Source: VRUE01 sp035266685
GTDB lineage: Bacteria > Actinomycetota > Thermoleophilia > Solirubrobacterales > 70-9
Assembly (NCBI GenBank): GCA_035266685.1
Contig: DATFMX010000136.1
Span: 1-10,320, forward strand
DNA length: 10,320 bases
Reading direction: 5' to 3'
Shown here: positions 1 through 7,689 of the stretch, one piece after another
How positions within the stretch are numbered: position 1 is the stretch's first letter
Layout of the letters: each line of letters starts with the position of its first letter
Notes under the pieces: generated by a model
The model's input: the letters and a program-made list of their open reading frames with translations, nothing else
What the model was told of the DNA's origin: nothing
Database searches by the model: none
Program-made: the position numbers and the translations under genes

Positions 1-1397
1 CGGTTGAGCTCGACCGCGTACTCCATCGGCAGCTCCTTGGTGACCGGCTCGATGAAGCCGTTGACGATCATCTTCGAGGCCTCCTCCTCGTCGAGCCCGT
101 GGCTCTGCAGGTAGAAGACCTGCTCGTCGCCGATCTTCGAGACGGTCGCCTCGTGGCCGACGTCGGCGTCGTTCTCGCCGATCCGGATCGTCGGGTAGGT
201 GTCCGAGCGCGAGTCCTCGTCGAGCAGCAGCGCGTCGCAGACCACCTTGGAGCGCGATTCGCTCGCCCCGTCGGCGACTTCGAGCAGGCCGCGGTAGGTG
301 CTGCGTCCGCCGTCCTTGGAGATCGACTTGGAGAAGATCGAGGACGAGGTGCGCGGCGCGGCGTGGATGATCTTGCCGCCGGCGTCCTGGTGCTGGCCCT
401 CGCCGGCGAAGGCGATCGAGAGGATCTCGCCGTGCGCTTCGGGGCCGAGCAGGTAGATCGACGGGTACTTCATCGTCAGTTTCGAGCCGAGGTTGCAGTC
501 GACCCACTCCATCGTCGCCTTCTCCTCGGCGACGGCGCGCTTGGTGACCAGGTTGTAGACGTTCTGCGACCAGTTCTGGACGGTCGTGTAGCGGACCCGC
601 GAGCTCGGTTTGGCGACGATCTCGACCACCGCGGAGTGCAGCGAGTCGGTCGAGTAGACCGGCGCCGTGCAGCCCTCGATGTAGTGGACGTCGGCCCCCT
701 CCTCGCAGATGATCAGGGTGCGCTCGAACTGGCCCATGTTCTCGGTGTTGATCCGGAAGTAGGCCTGCAACGGCATCTCCACCTTGACCCCGGCGGGGAC
801 GTAGACGAAGGAGCCGCCCGACCAGACCGCCGAGTTGAGCGCCGCCAGTTTGTTGTCGTTGGGCGGGATCACCGTCGCCCAGTACTGGCGCACCAGATCC
901 TCGTGCTCGCGCAACGCCGTGTCCATGTCGGTGAAGATCACGCCCTGGGCCTCGAGCTTCTCGTTGACCTGGTGGTAGACGACCTCGGACTCGTACTGGG
1001 CGCCGACCCCGGAGAGGAATTTGCGCTCCGCCTCGGGGATGCCGAGCCGGTCGAAGGTGTTTTTGATGTCGTCCGGGACCTCGCTCCAGTCGCGGCTGTT
1101 CTTGTCCGAGGCGCGGACGAAGTAGTGGATGTCTTCGAAGTCGATCTGGCCCAGGTTGCCGCCCCAGTTCGGGGTCGGCCGGCTTTCGAAGTGCTCGAGC
1201 GCCTTGAGCCGGAAGTCGCGCATCCACTGCGGCTCGTCCTTGTACTCGGAGATCGACTCGACCACCTCGCGCGAGAGCCCCTTCGGGGCCTTGTAGGCGT
1301 AGCCGCTCTCGGGATCGTGGAAGCCGAACTTCTCCTTGTAGTCGGCGTTGATCCCCGCCAGCTCTTTTTTCTCCGCTACTGCCTCGGGCGTTGCCAT
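1..1397 (-). CDS. sufB: Fe-S cluster assembly scaffold SufB (3' end off the window)
   Basis: SufB is the scaffold subunit of the cytosolic SufBCD complex, on which sulfur from SufS/SufU and iron are joined into a nascent cluster. The frame is open from an ATG at 1397 to the left edge, giving 465 codons. The family usually ends about 10-15 residues later, so only the extreme C-terminus is missing. Family landmarks seen: GCTAP with Cys243 (matching the conserved sulfur-accepting Cys of E. coli SufB), the stretch GHEATVSKIGDEQVFYLQ, and the C-terminal MIVNGFIEPVTKELPMEYA. The segment aligning to E. coli Cys405 reads DEDSRSDT, so that Cys is replaced by Ser, as in other Gram-positive SufB proteins I recall. 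The gene follows the Rieske stop codon by three bases and has its own GGAGG at 1406-1410, so the two are cotranscribed. SufD is probably the next gene to the left. Confidence 0.96.
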   Translation of the reverse strand, partial: MATPEAVAEKKELAGINADYKEKFGFHDPESGYAYKAPKGLSREVVESISEYKDEPQWMRDFRLKALEHFESRPTPNWGGNLGQIDFEDIHYFVRASDKNSRDWSEVPDDIKNTFDRLGIPEAERKFLSGVGAQYESEVVYHQVNEKLEAQGVIFTDMDTALREHEDLVRQYWATVIPPNDNKLAALNSAVWSGGSFVYVPAGVKVEMPLQAYFRINTENMGQFERTLIICEEGADVHYIEGCTAPVYSTDSLHSAVVEIVAKPSSRVRYTTVQNWSQNVYNLVTKRAVAEEKATMEWVDCNLGSKLTMKYPSIYLLGPEAHGEILSIAFAGEGQHQDAGGKIIHAAPRTSSSIFSKSISKDGGRSTYRGLLEVADGASESRSKVVCDALLLDEDSRSDTYPTIRIGENDADVGHEATVSKIGDEQVFYLQSHGLDEEEASKMIVNGFIEPVTKELPMEYAVELN

Positions 1398-1400
1398 GTG

Positions 1401-1727
1401 TCAGACCTCCAAAACGATGGTGTCGTCCACGACGGCCGTCGCGAACGTCCGCACCGGAGCATAGGCGGGCAGGGTCTTCGGCCTGCCGCTGGTCAGATCG
1501 AAGAGCGAGCCGTGGCGCGGACACTCGACCGTGCAGGAGGCGGTGTCGAACTCGCCCTCGGCCAGCGGCCCGTCGTCGTGAGAGCAGCGATCCTCGATCG
1601 CATACAGCGTCCCGTCGCAGTTGAAGACGCCGATCTTGACGTCCCCGTGCTCGACCAGGCGCATCGCGCCGGGCGGCAGCTCGGCGAGCGGGCACACTGA
1701 TATCTGGGTTCCAGTGGTGTCAGGCAT
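1401..1727 (-). CDS. Rieske [2Fe-2S] ferredoxin of the suf operon
   Basis: This small soluble Rieske protein (108 aa) is annotated in relatives as a non-heme iron oxygenase ferredoxin subunit. Both cluster-binding boxes are intact: CSH (Cys48, His50) and CPRH (Cys69, His72), 18 residues apart, followed by GSLFD. There is no membrane anchor or signal peptide, so it is cytoplasmic and of bacterial-ferredoxin type rather than the cytochrome bc1 subunit. Proteins of this kind commonly lie inside actinobacterial suf operons, where an electron-donating role in cluster assembly is plausible but not shown. Here it is the first gene of the block and sits directly ahead of sufB. The ATG at 1727 lacks a clear Shine-Dalgarno, but the next Met (residue 22) would cut into the domain. 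A probable Rrf2 operator lies about 47 bases upstream of the start. Confidence 0.93.
   Translation of the reverse strand: MPDTTGTQISVCPLAELPPGAMRLVEHGDVKIGVFNCDGTLYAIEDRCSHDDGPLAEGEFDTASCTVECPRHGSLFDLTSGRPKTLPAYAPVRTFATAVVDDTIVLEV
1406..1410 (-). promoter_or_regulatory. Ribosome binding site of sufB
   Basis: On the minus strand GGAGG lies 8 bases before the sufB ATG, inside the last codons of the Rieske gene. It supports the ATG at 1397 as the true start and shows that sufB is translated from a shared message. Confidence 0.75.
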
Positions 1728-1773
1728 TGATCTGGGCGGTCGACTCCGCCATGCTTAGTGCGGGTTGAGACTT

Positions 1774-1796
1774 AATCCTACCTATCCAGTCGGATT
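1774..1796. promoter_or_regulatory. Probable Rrf2-family operator upstream of Rieske-sufB
   Basis: The site reads AATCCTAC-N7-GTCGGATT, an inverted repeat of 8-base arms with one mismatch (AATCCTAC against GTCGGATT). The same arms and the same 7-base spacer length occur ahead of the rrf2-sufCSU block at 5604-5626. The spacers differ in sequence, which argues that the arms are under selection. The geometry GAC-N7-GTC matches the E. coli IscR type 1 consensus as I remember it. The site lies in the 120-base divergent region, about 47 bases before the Rieske ATG and about 65 before the hydrolase start, so it could affect either or both. No convincing -35/-10 pair was picked out. Confidence 0.68.
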
Positions 1797-1860
1797 TTAG
1801 AGGAAGGCGGGGATCGGCCGACCGCACCTTTCGCTCGACTCCGCGGTTGTGCCTGTCGAT

Positions 1861-2622
1861 ATGAGCGTCGTCATGGATCGTCTACGAACGAGTGCTCCGT
1901 TTGCCGCTCATGGGGCGCTCAATGGAGCACTCGTGCTCGCGCTGCTGCTGGCGGCGGCCGTTGCGGCCGCTTTTGGCGCCCCGCCGGCCGCCGCTGACGA
2001 AGCGCCGCCGCAGCCGGTGCTGTTGCTGATCCACGGCGGCGGCTTCTTCACCGGCGACCCCGGCTACATGGACTACGCGGCGGCGATCGCCGCCCAGCAG
2101 GGCGAGTTCGCGACACTGCAGCCGAGCTACTCGCTCGACGACCTGCCCGCCGCCTTCGCCCAGATGAAGGACCTGGCGCTCTCGCTGCGTCGCCAGGGCC
2201 GCCGCGTCTTCGCCTACGGCGACTCGGCGGGCGGCGGGATTGCCGCCTGGCTCGCCTCGCGCGGCTACGTCGCCGCCGCCGCGGCGAAGGCGCCGCCGAC
2301 CGCGCTGCGGGCCTGGAATTCCGCCTACGCGCGCGAGTACCGCAGCGACCCCCCGGGCGACCCGCACTCCTGGCGCCACCTGCGGGTCTCCGAAGACGAT
2401 CTGCGCGCCTACTCTTCCGCTCGCCGGCCGAGCCTGCGCCCGCTGCTGATCTTCCAGAGCTGCGAAGACCGGATCGTCCCCTGCGCGATGAACGTCGGCT
2501 TCGCCGAACGCGACCCGCAGGTCTCCCTGGTCCGCATCTGGGGCGTCCACGCCGACCCGGAAGCCAAGGCCTGGTCCTTCCGCCGCGCTCTCGCCTGGCT
2601 CAGCGCCCGAATCGGCATCTGA
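1861..2622 (+). CDS. Secreted alpha/beta hydrolase (esterase/lipase-like)
   Basis: A predicted exported serine hydrolase of the alpha/beta fold, about 253 aa. The N-terminus has a basic stretch (DRLR), a hydrophobic core at about residues 20-38 and a possible signal peptidase site after PPAAA, so it should act outside the membrane. An HGGG oxyanion-hole motif at 58-61 and GDSAGGG with nucleophile Ser122 place it near the hormone-sensitive lipase/carboxylesterase group. Asp207 and His234 counted from an upstream GTG (Asp203 and His230 from this ATG) complete a likely triad. The substrate cannot be told from sequence. The start is uncertain: GTG 1849, ATG 1861 and ATG 1873 are all in frame and none has a good ribosome site. 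The ATG at 1873 would give the most typical signal peptide. The gene runs against all its suf neighbours and separates the two suf blocks. Confidence 0.85.
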   Translation: MSVVMDRLRTSAPFAAHGALNGALVLALLLAAAVAAAFGAPPAAADEAPPQPVLLLIHGGGFFTGDPGYMDYAAAIAAQQGEFATLQPSYSLDDLPAAFAQMKDLALSLRRQGRRVFAYGDSAGGGIAAWLASRGYVAAAAAKAPPTALRAWNSAYAREYRSDPPGDPHSWRHLRVSEDDLRAYSSARRPSLRPLLIFQSCEDRIVPCAMNVGFAERDPQVSLVRIWGVHADPEAKAWSFRRALAWLSARIGI

Positions 2623-2659
2623 CCTGCATCGGACCCCAAATAGGGTCTCGATGCAGGTC
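2621..2659. terminator. Hairpin between converging genes, probable bidirectional terminator
   Basis: An 11-base arm (GACCTGCATCG) plus 5 more bases (GACCC) pairs with GGGTC and CGATGCAGGTC around the loop CAAATA, with one unpaired T at 2648. That makes a stem of about 16 bp in the 40-base gap between the 3' ends of the hydrolase and sufU. It begins within the hydrolase stop codon. There is no U-tract on either strand, so it may stop transcription weakly or mainly protect the two 3' ends. Confidence 0.72.
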
Positions 2660-2662
2660 GCG

Positions 2663-3088
2663 TCAGATCCCCTCGCGCGCCCGCTCGGCCTCCGGGTCGC
2701 CGTCCTCCCATTCGGCGGGCTGGCCGAGGCCGGCGCTCTTGACCACCTTGAGGCCGAGCATCGCGCACTTCATCCGCGTCGCCGAGATATCGATCCCGAG
2801 CAGGTCGAGCACCTCCTCCTTCGGGATCGCCAGCAGCTCCTCGCGCGTCTTGCCGACCAGCTCGTCGGTCAGCAGCGAGGTCGCGGCGGTCGAGATCGCG
2901 CAGCCCTGGCCGTCGAAGGCGACCTCCGCCACCCTGCCCTCGTCGTCGAGGCGGATCGTCACGTGCTGCTCGTCGCCGCAGAAGGGGTTGGTGTCCTCGA
3001 ACTCGAGGTCTGGCTTCTCGACCCGGCCGAAGTTGTGCGGTCGCTTGTAGTGATCGAGGATCTGCTCCCTGTAGAGCTGGTCCTCCAT
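2663..3088 (-). CDS. sufU: SufU-type zinc-dependent sulfur acceptor/relay protein
   Basis: SufU accepts persulfide sulfur from SufS and passes it towards the SufBCD scaffold. The protein is 141 aa. Expected zinc ligands are visible: Cys37-Gly-Asp39, Cys63 (in GQGCAIS) and Cys108 (in TRMKCAML). The residue before the last Cys is Lys rather than the His of IscU, and the Arg two residues earlier is kept (R-M-K-C), both SufU traits. However, Cys63 and Cys108 are only 45 residues apart. As I recall B. subtilis SufU, the corresponding distance is 62, so the insertion typical of SufU appears absent and the spacing is IscU-like. The gene overlaps the sufS stop by one base (TGATG), a sign of coupled translation, and it pairs functionally with SufS. 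It is the last gene of its block, before the 2621-2659 hairpin. Confidence 0.92.
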   Translation of the reverse strand: MEDQLYREQILDHYKRPHNFGRVEKPDLEFEDTNPFCGDEQHVTIRLDDEGRVAEVAFDGQGCAISTAATSLLTDELVGKTREELLAIPKEEVLDLLGIDISATRMKCAMLGLKVVKSAGLGQPAEWEDGDPEAERAREGI

Positions 3089-4328
3089 CAGAGGCCGAAG
3101 ACCTTGCGCGCGTCGTGGAGGCCCTCGACCAGGCGGTCGATCTCCTCGCGGACGGTGTAGACGCCGAAGCTGGCGCGGGCGGTGGCGGCGACCCCGAGGC
3201 GTTCCATCAGCGGCTGGGCGCAGTGGTGGCCGGCGCGCACGGCGACGCCGTGGCGGTCGAGGATCTCCGAGACGTCGTGGGCGTGGACGCCCGCGAGCTC
3301 GAAGGAGACCGGGCCGAGCCGCTCCGGGCCCCGCGGCGGGCCGAAGACGCGCAGGCCGGGGACGTCGGCGAGCTGCTCCAGCGCGTAGTCGGCGATCCGG
3401 CGCTCGTGGTCGCGCACCGCCTCCATGCCGATCGCGTCGAGCCAGCGCAGGGCGGAGGCGATGCCGACCGCCTGGGCGATCGCCGGCGTTCCCGCCTCGA
3501 AGCGGGCCGGCGGGTCGGCGTAGGTCGTCCCCTCCTTGGTCACCTTGCGGATCATCGAGCCGCCGCCGAGGAAGGGCGGCATCGCGCGCAGCAGGTCGAG
3601 CTTCGCCCAGAGCACGCCGATCCCGGTCGGCGCGTAGAGCTTGTGCCCGGTCAGCGCGTAGAAGTCGACGCCGAGCTCGGCGACGTCGAGCGGCAGCTTC
3701 GGCGCCGCCTGGGCGCCGTCGGCGAGCACCAGGGCGCCCGCCTCATGCGCCAGCCGGGCGATCTCGGCGATCGGGTTCTCGGTCCCGAGCACGTTGGAGA
3801 GATGGGCGACGGCGACGAGCTTCGGGCCGCGCTCCAGCAGCTCCGTGTAAGCCGCCATGTCGAGCGCGCCCTCGTCGTCGACCGGCACCCAGTCGATCTC
3901 CGCCCCGACCCGCTCGGCGAGCTGCTGCCAGGGGACGATGTTGGAGTGGTGCTCCATCTCGGTGAGCACGATGCGGTCGCCGGCGCCGACGTTGGCGTCG
4001 CCCCAGGCGCGCGCCACCAGGTTGATCGCCTCGGTCGCGTTGCGGACGAAGATCGCCTCGCGGCGGTCGGCGGCGCCGATGTGGTCGGCGACGGTCGCCC
4101 GCGCGCCCTCGAAGGCGGCGGTCGCCTCGGCCGAGAGCGTGTGCGAGCCGCGGTGGACGTTGGAGTGATGGGCGCGCTCGTAGCGGTCGACCGCCTGGAT
4201 CGAGGCGAGCACCCGCTGGGCGCTGGCGCCGCTGTCGAGGTAGGCGACCGGGCGCCCGTGGACCTCGCGCTCCAGGGCCGGGAAGGCGGCGCGGACCTTC
4301 TCGATCGGGAAGGAGGTGGTGGAGACGG

Positions 4329-4332
<4 letters not shown>
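3088..4332 (-). CDS. sufS: Cysteine desulfurase SufS (PLP-dependent)
   Basis: SufS removes sulfur from L-cysteine to give alanine and an enzyme-bound persulfide, the sulfur source for cluster assembly. The 414 aa length is normal for the class II desulfurases. Seen in order: HHSN at 128-131 with the PLP-stacking His128, ADGAQ at 204-208 with Asp205 and Gln208, the Schiff-base Lys231 in TGHK, and the persulfide-carrying Cys371 in RAGHHCAQPL. The short loop after this Cys fits SufS rather than IscS. The start is GTG at 4332. It shares GTGA with the sufC stop (TGA 4331-4329), so the two genes are translationally coupled. The next gene is its likely partner SufU, which accepts the sulfur. Confidence 0.97.
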
Positions 4333-5093
<761 letters not shown>

Positions 5094-5120
5094 TTTCGCT
5101 CCGTTTCTGGGGTTTCGTGT

Positions 5121-5597
5121 TCAGACAGCGCTGCCGACCGGCGTCTTCTCGGCATCGGCCGCTCCGCCGCCGGAGAACTCGACCAGCTCGGCCAGCGTCG
5201 TCCCGGCGAGCGCCTTGGTGACGCCGCCCTGGACCCGCGTCCAGAGCAGCTTCGTCGCGCAGGCGCGGTCGCCGTCGCTCTCGTGCGAGCAGAGCACCTT
5301 GCCCTCGGGAGTCTCGTGGAAGCACTCCATCGGCGCGATCTGGCCTTCCAGCGCCTCGACCACCTGGTCGAGCGTGATCGCCGTGGCCGGCTGGGCCAGC
5401 CGGTAGCCGCCGTGGGCGCCGCGGGTCGAGCTGACGAGGCCGGCGTTGCGCAGCTTCGCCACCAGATGCTCGAGGTAGGAGAGCGGCAGCCGCTCGGCCT
5501 CGGCGACGGCGCTCAGCGAGACCGGGGAAGAGCCCGGCTGGCGGCCGAGCTCGACCATCAGGCGGACCCCGTACTCGGCTTTGGTCGAAAACAGCAT
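5121..5597 (-). CDS. Rrf2-family transcriptional regulator (IscR-like) of suf genes
   Basis: This 158 aa protein begins MLFSTKAEYGVRLMVEL, the classic Rrf2 opening. A winged helix-turn-helix follows, with SLSAVAEAERLPLSYLEHLV as the recognition region and the wing STRGAHGGYRL. Cysteines 92, 103 and 113 can bind an Fe-S cluster, as in IscR, so DNA binding probably reports cluster status. Their spacing (C-x10-C-x9-C) is wider than the IscR pattern. Being first in the rrf2-sufCSU block, it most likely controls this operon and itself. A probable operator lies 7 to 29 bases before its ATG. The ATG at 5597 is preferred over the long upstream open frame because that frame is only the antisense side of the efflux gene, and the family consensus starts exactly here. 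AGGA at 5606-5609 is the ribosome site. Confidence 0.94.
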   Translation of the reverse strand: MLFSTKAEYGVRLMVELGRQPGSSPVSLSAVAEAERLPLSYLEHLVAKLRNAGLVSSTRGAHGGYRLAQPATAITLDQVVEALEGQIAPMECFHETPEGKVLCSHESDGDRACATKLLWTRVQGGVTKALAGTTLAELVEFSGGGAADAEKTPVGSAV

Positions 5598-5603
5598 CGT
5601 TGA

Positions 5604-5626
5604 AATCCTACTGTAGGGGTCGGTTA
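5604..5626. promoter_or_regulatory. Probable Rrf2 autoregulatory operator of rrf2-sufCSU
   Basis: AATCCTAC-N7-GTCGG repeats the site at 1774-1796, identical in all 13 of these arm bases and in spacer length. It also contains a perfect inner palindrome, CCTAC-T-GTAGG (5607-5617). The arm nearest the gene carries the AGGA ribosome site of rrf2 on the minus strand. The far end covers the TAA stop codon of the upstream efflux gene (5624-5626). Binding here would block rrf2 transcription and could also hinder read-through from the efflux operon. Confidence 0.68.
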
Positions 5627-7108
5627 TGCGGAGGCGGCCTCGGTCGCCTCCTGCCCGGGGGCCTCCGCTTCGGCACGCCCGAGCTCGACATGCGCGCGGC
5701 TGTCCCGACCGCGGATCAGGACCAGGGTGAGGACGAAGCCGAGCGCCGCGATCGCGGCGCCGCCGAGGAAAGCCGCCTGGAAGCCCTCGGTGAGGGCGCT
5801 CGCGGGGTTGCTTCCGGTGGAGAGCAGGTTGTCGGTGCGCGAGGTCGCGATCGTCGAGAGCACGGCGAGGCCGAGCGCGCCGCCGATCTGCTGCGAGGTG
5901 TTGATCAGGCCGCTCGCCAGGCCCGACTCGCTCTCCTGCACGCCGGAGACGGCGGCGATCGTCGTCGTCACGAAGGAGAAGCCGAGCCCCGCCGCGGCCA
6001 GCAGCGAGGGCCCGAGGATGTCGGTCGTGAAGCCGCCGCCGACCGAGATGCGGCTGAACCAGAGCAGGCCGATGACGATGAGCAGCAGGCCGGTGGCGAG
6101 GATCGGCTTGTAGCCGAAGCGGGTGACGAGCTGCGAGGCGATCGCCGCCGAGGCCATGATCGTCAGCGCCAGCGGCAGGTAGGAGAGGCCGGCGTGGATC
6201 GCGCTGTAGCCGAGCACCTGCTGCATGTAGAGGGAGATGAAGAAGAACATCGAGAAGAGCGAGGCGCCGACCAGCAGGCCGACGACGTTGGCCCCGGTCA
6301 GCGTGCGGATGCGGAAGATCGAGAACGGCATCAGCGGTTGCGCCGAGCGCAGCTCGATCGCGACGAAGAGGGAGAGCAGGGCGAGCGAGACGGCGATCCG
6401 CTCGAGCGTCTGCGCCGAGCCCCAGCCGGCGCCGGCCGCGTCGACGATCGCGTAGACGAGCAGCGAGAGGCCGGCGGTGACGGTGACCGCGCCGGCGACG
6501 TCGAAGGCGCGCGTCTCGTGTTCGGCACGGCTCTCGGCGATCAGCCTGGGGGAGAGGGCGAAGGCGATCAGGCTGACCGGCACGTTGACCCAGAGCACCC
6601 ACTCCCAGCCGAGCCCGTCGGTGAGGATGCCGCCGAGCAGGACGCCCGCGGCGCCGCCCGTGCCGGCGACCGCGCCCCACACGCCGAGCGCCTTGTTGCG
6701 CTCGGCGCCGTCGCTGAAGGTGGTCGTGACGATCGACAGCGCGGCCGGGGAGATGATCGCCGCGCCGAGGCCCTGCGCCGCCCGCGCCGCGATCAGCTGC
6801 CCCTCGGTCGAGGCGAAGCCGGCGGCGAGCGAGGCGACGGCGACCAGCAGCAGGCCGCCCATGAAGACCCGCCGCCGCCCGAGCAGATCGGCAGTGCGCC
6901 CGCCGAGCAGCAGGAAGCCGCCGAAGGTGAGCACGTAGGCGTTGACCACCCAGGGCAGGTTCTCCTGCGAGAAGTGCAGCGCGTCGCCGATCGAGGGCAG
7001 CGCGACGTTGACGATCGAGGCGTCGAGGACGACCACGAACTGGGCCGAGCAGAGCAGGACCAGCGCCAGCCAGCGCTTCTCTTTGAATTCCTCTCTGGTG
7101 CTCATCAT
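5624..7108 (-). CDS. MFS efflux transporter, DHA2 (EmrB/QacA) family
   Basis: A predicted proton-driven multidrug exporter of the inner membrane, 494 aa, the size expected for 14 transmembrane helices. The first helix carries LDASIVNVALP (28-38), a DHA2 hallmark with Asp29. Loop 2-3 has the MFS motif A, GGRTADLLGRRR (69-80). A Gly-rich stretch, GTGGAAGVLLGGIL, sits where antiporters have motif C. The substrate is unknown. The start ATG at 7108 overlaps the regulator's stop codon (ATGA), with GAGG just upstream. A second ATG follows immediately and would shorten the protein by one residue. It is the last gene of a kinase-regulator-pump operon, so the two-component pair probably controls it. 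Confidence 0.92.
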   Translation of the reverse strand: MMSTREEFKEKRWLALVLLCSAQFVVVLDASIVNVALPSIGDALHFSQENLPWVVNAYVLTFGGFLLLGGRTADLLGRRRVFMGGLLLVAVASLAAGFASTEGQLIAARAAQGLGAAIISPAALSIVTTTFSDGAERNKALGVWGAVAGTGGAAGVLLGGILTDGLGWEWVLWVNVPVSLIAFALSPRLIAESRAEHETRAFDVAGAVTVTAGLSLLVYAIVDAAGAGWGSAQTLERIAVSLALLSLFVAIELRSAQPLMPFSIFRIRTLTGANVVGLLVGASLFSMFFFISLYMQQVLGYSAIHAGLSYLPLALTIMASAAIASQLVTRFGYKPILATGLLLIVIGLLWFSRISVGGGFTTDILGPSLLAAAGLGFSFVTTTIAAVSGVQESESGLASGLINTSQQIGGALGLAVLSTIATSRTDNLLSTGSNPASALTEGFQAAFLGGAAIAALGFVLTLVLIRGRDSRAHVELGRAEAEAPGQEATEAASA

Positions 7109-7689
7109 GCCTCGATCAGGCCGCGGCGGATCGCGTAGCGGACGAGCTCGACCCGGTCGCGCATGCCGAGCTTACGCATCGCGTTGGCGCGGTGGTTCTC
7201 GACCGTCTTCTCGGAGAGGTGGAGGATCGCGGCGATCTCCCTGGTCGTGTGCGCCTCGGCGACGAGCTTGACGATCTCCTCCTCGCGCGGCGTCAGCTCG
7301 CCCGCCGCGGCGGGCGCGGGGAAGGGCTCGCCGCGCTCGATCGCGCGGATCGCCGCGACCAGGTCGGCGTCGGCCTGGGTCTTCACCACGTAGCCCGAGG
7401 CGCCGGCCTCGAAGGCCTCGCTGAGGTAGCGCGGGTCGTCGTGCATCGAGAGGATCAGCACCGCGGTCTCGGGCGACTGCGCCCGGATCTCGCGCGTCGC
7501 CTGCAGGCCGGTCAGCTTCGGCATCTTGACGTCGAGGATCGCCAGGTCCGGCCGCTCGCGCACGGCGATGTCCCGCGCCTCGGCGCCGTCGGAGGCCTCC
7601 GCGATCACCTCGATGTCGGGCTGCCGTTCGAGCAGCAGCCGCAACCCCGAGCGCACGATCCCGTGGTCGTCTGCGATCAGCACCCTCAT
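7105..7689 (-). CDS. NarL/FixJ-type response regulator
   Basis: A DNA-binding response regulator of 194 aa. The receiver domain (about 1-118) has acidic Asp7-Asp8, phospho-acceptor Asp53 in ILDVKMP, Ser81 and the conserved Lys103 in the loop GYVVK. A short Pro/Ala linker leads to a LuxR-type helix-turn-helix (about 132-192) with LTPREEEIVKLVAEA, then TTREIAAILHLSEKTVENHR. The gene shares ATGA with the kinase stop upstream and with the pump start downstream, so all three are translated together. The kinase is its obvious partner. Targets are not visible, but its own operon is the first candidate. Confidence 0.95.
   Translation of the reverse strand: MRVLIADDHGIVRSGLRLLLERQPDIEVIAEASDGAEARDIAVRERPDLAILDVKMPKLTGLQATREIRAQSPETAVLILSMHDDPRYLSEAFEAGASGYVVKTQADADLVAAIRAIERGEPFPAPAAAGELTPREEEIVKLVAEAHTTREIAAILHLSEKTVENHRANAMRKLGMRDRVELVRYAIRRGLIEA

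Noticed and set aside
99..1700. Long plus-strand open frame of 533 codons opposite sufB and the Rieske gene
   Set aside because: It is a GC-rich antisense shadow. The minus strand encodes clear SufB and Rieske proteins, while this frame gives low-complexity Arg/Val/Asp-rich sequence with no domain.
1720..1752. Ten-codon minus-strand open frame overlapping the Rieske start, a possible leader peptide
   Set aside because: It has no ribosome site, no regulatory codon run and no attenuator hairpin, and the overlap can arise by chance.
5600..7138. Long plus-strand open frame opposite the efflux gene, and the 519-codon minus frame 5121-6680
   Set aside because: The plus frame is compositionally biased antisense. 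The minus frame is real only in its last 158 codons, the Rrf2 protein. Its upstream part is an alternate frame of the efflux gene.
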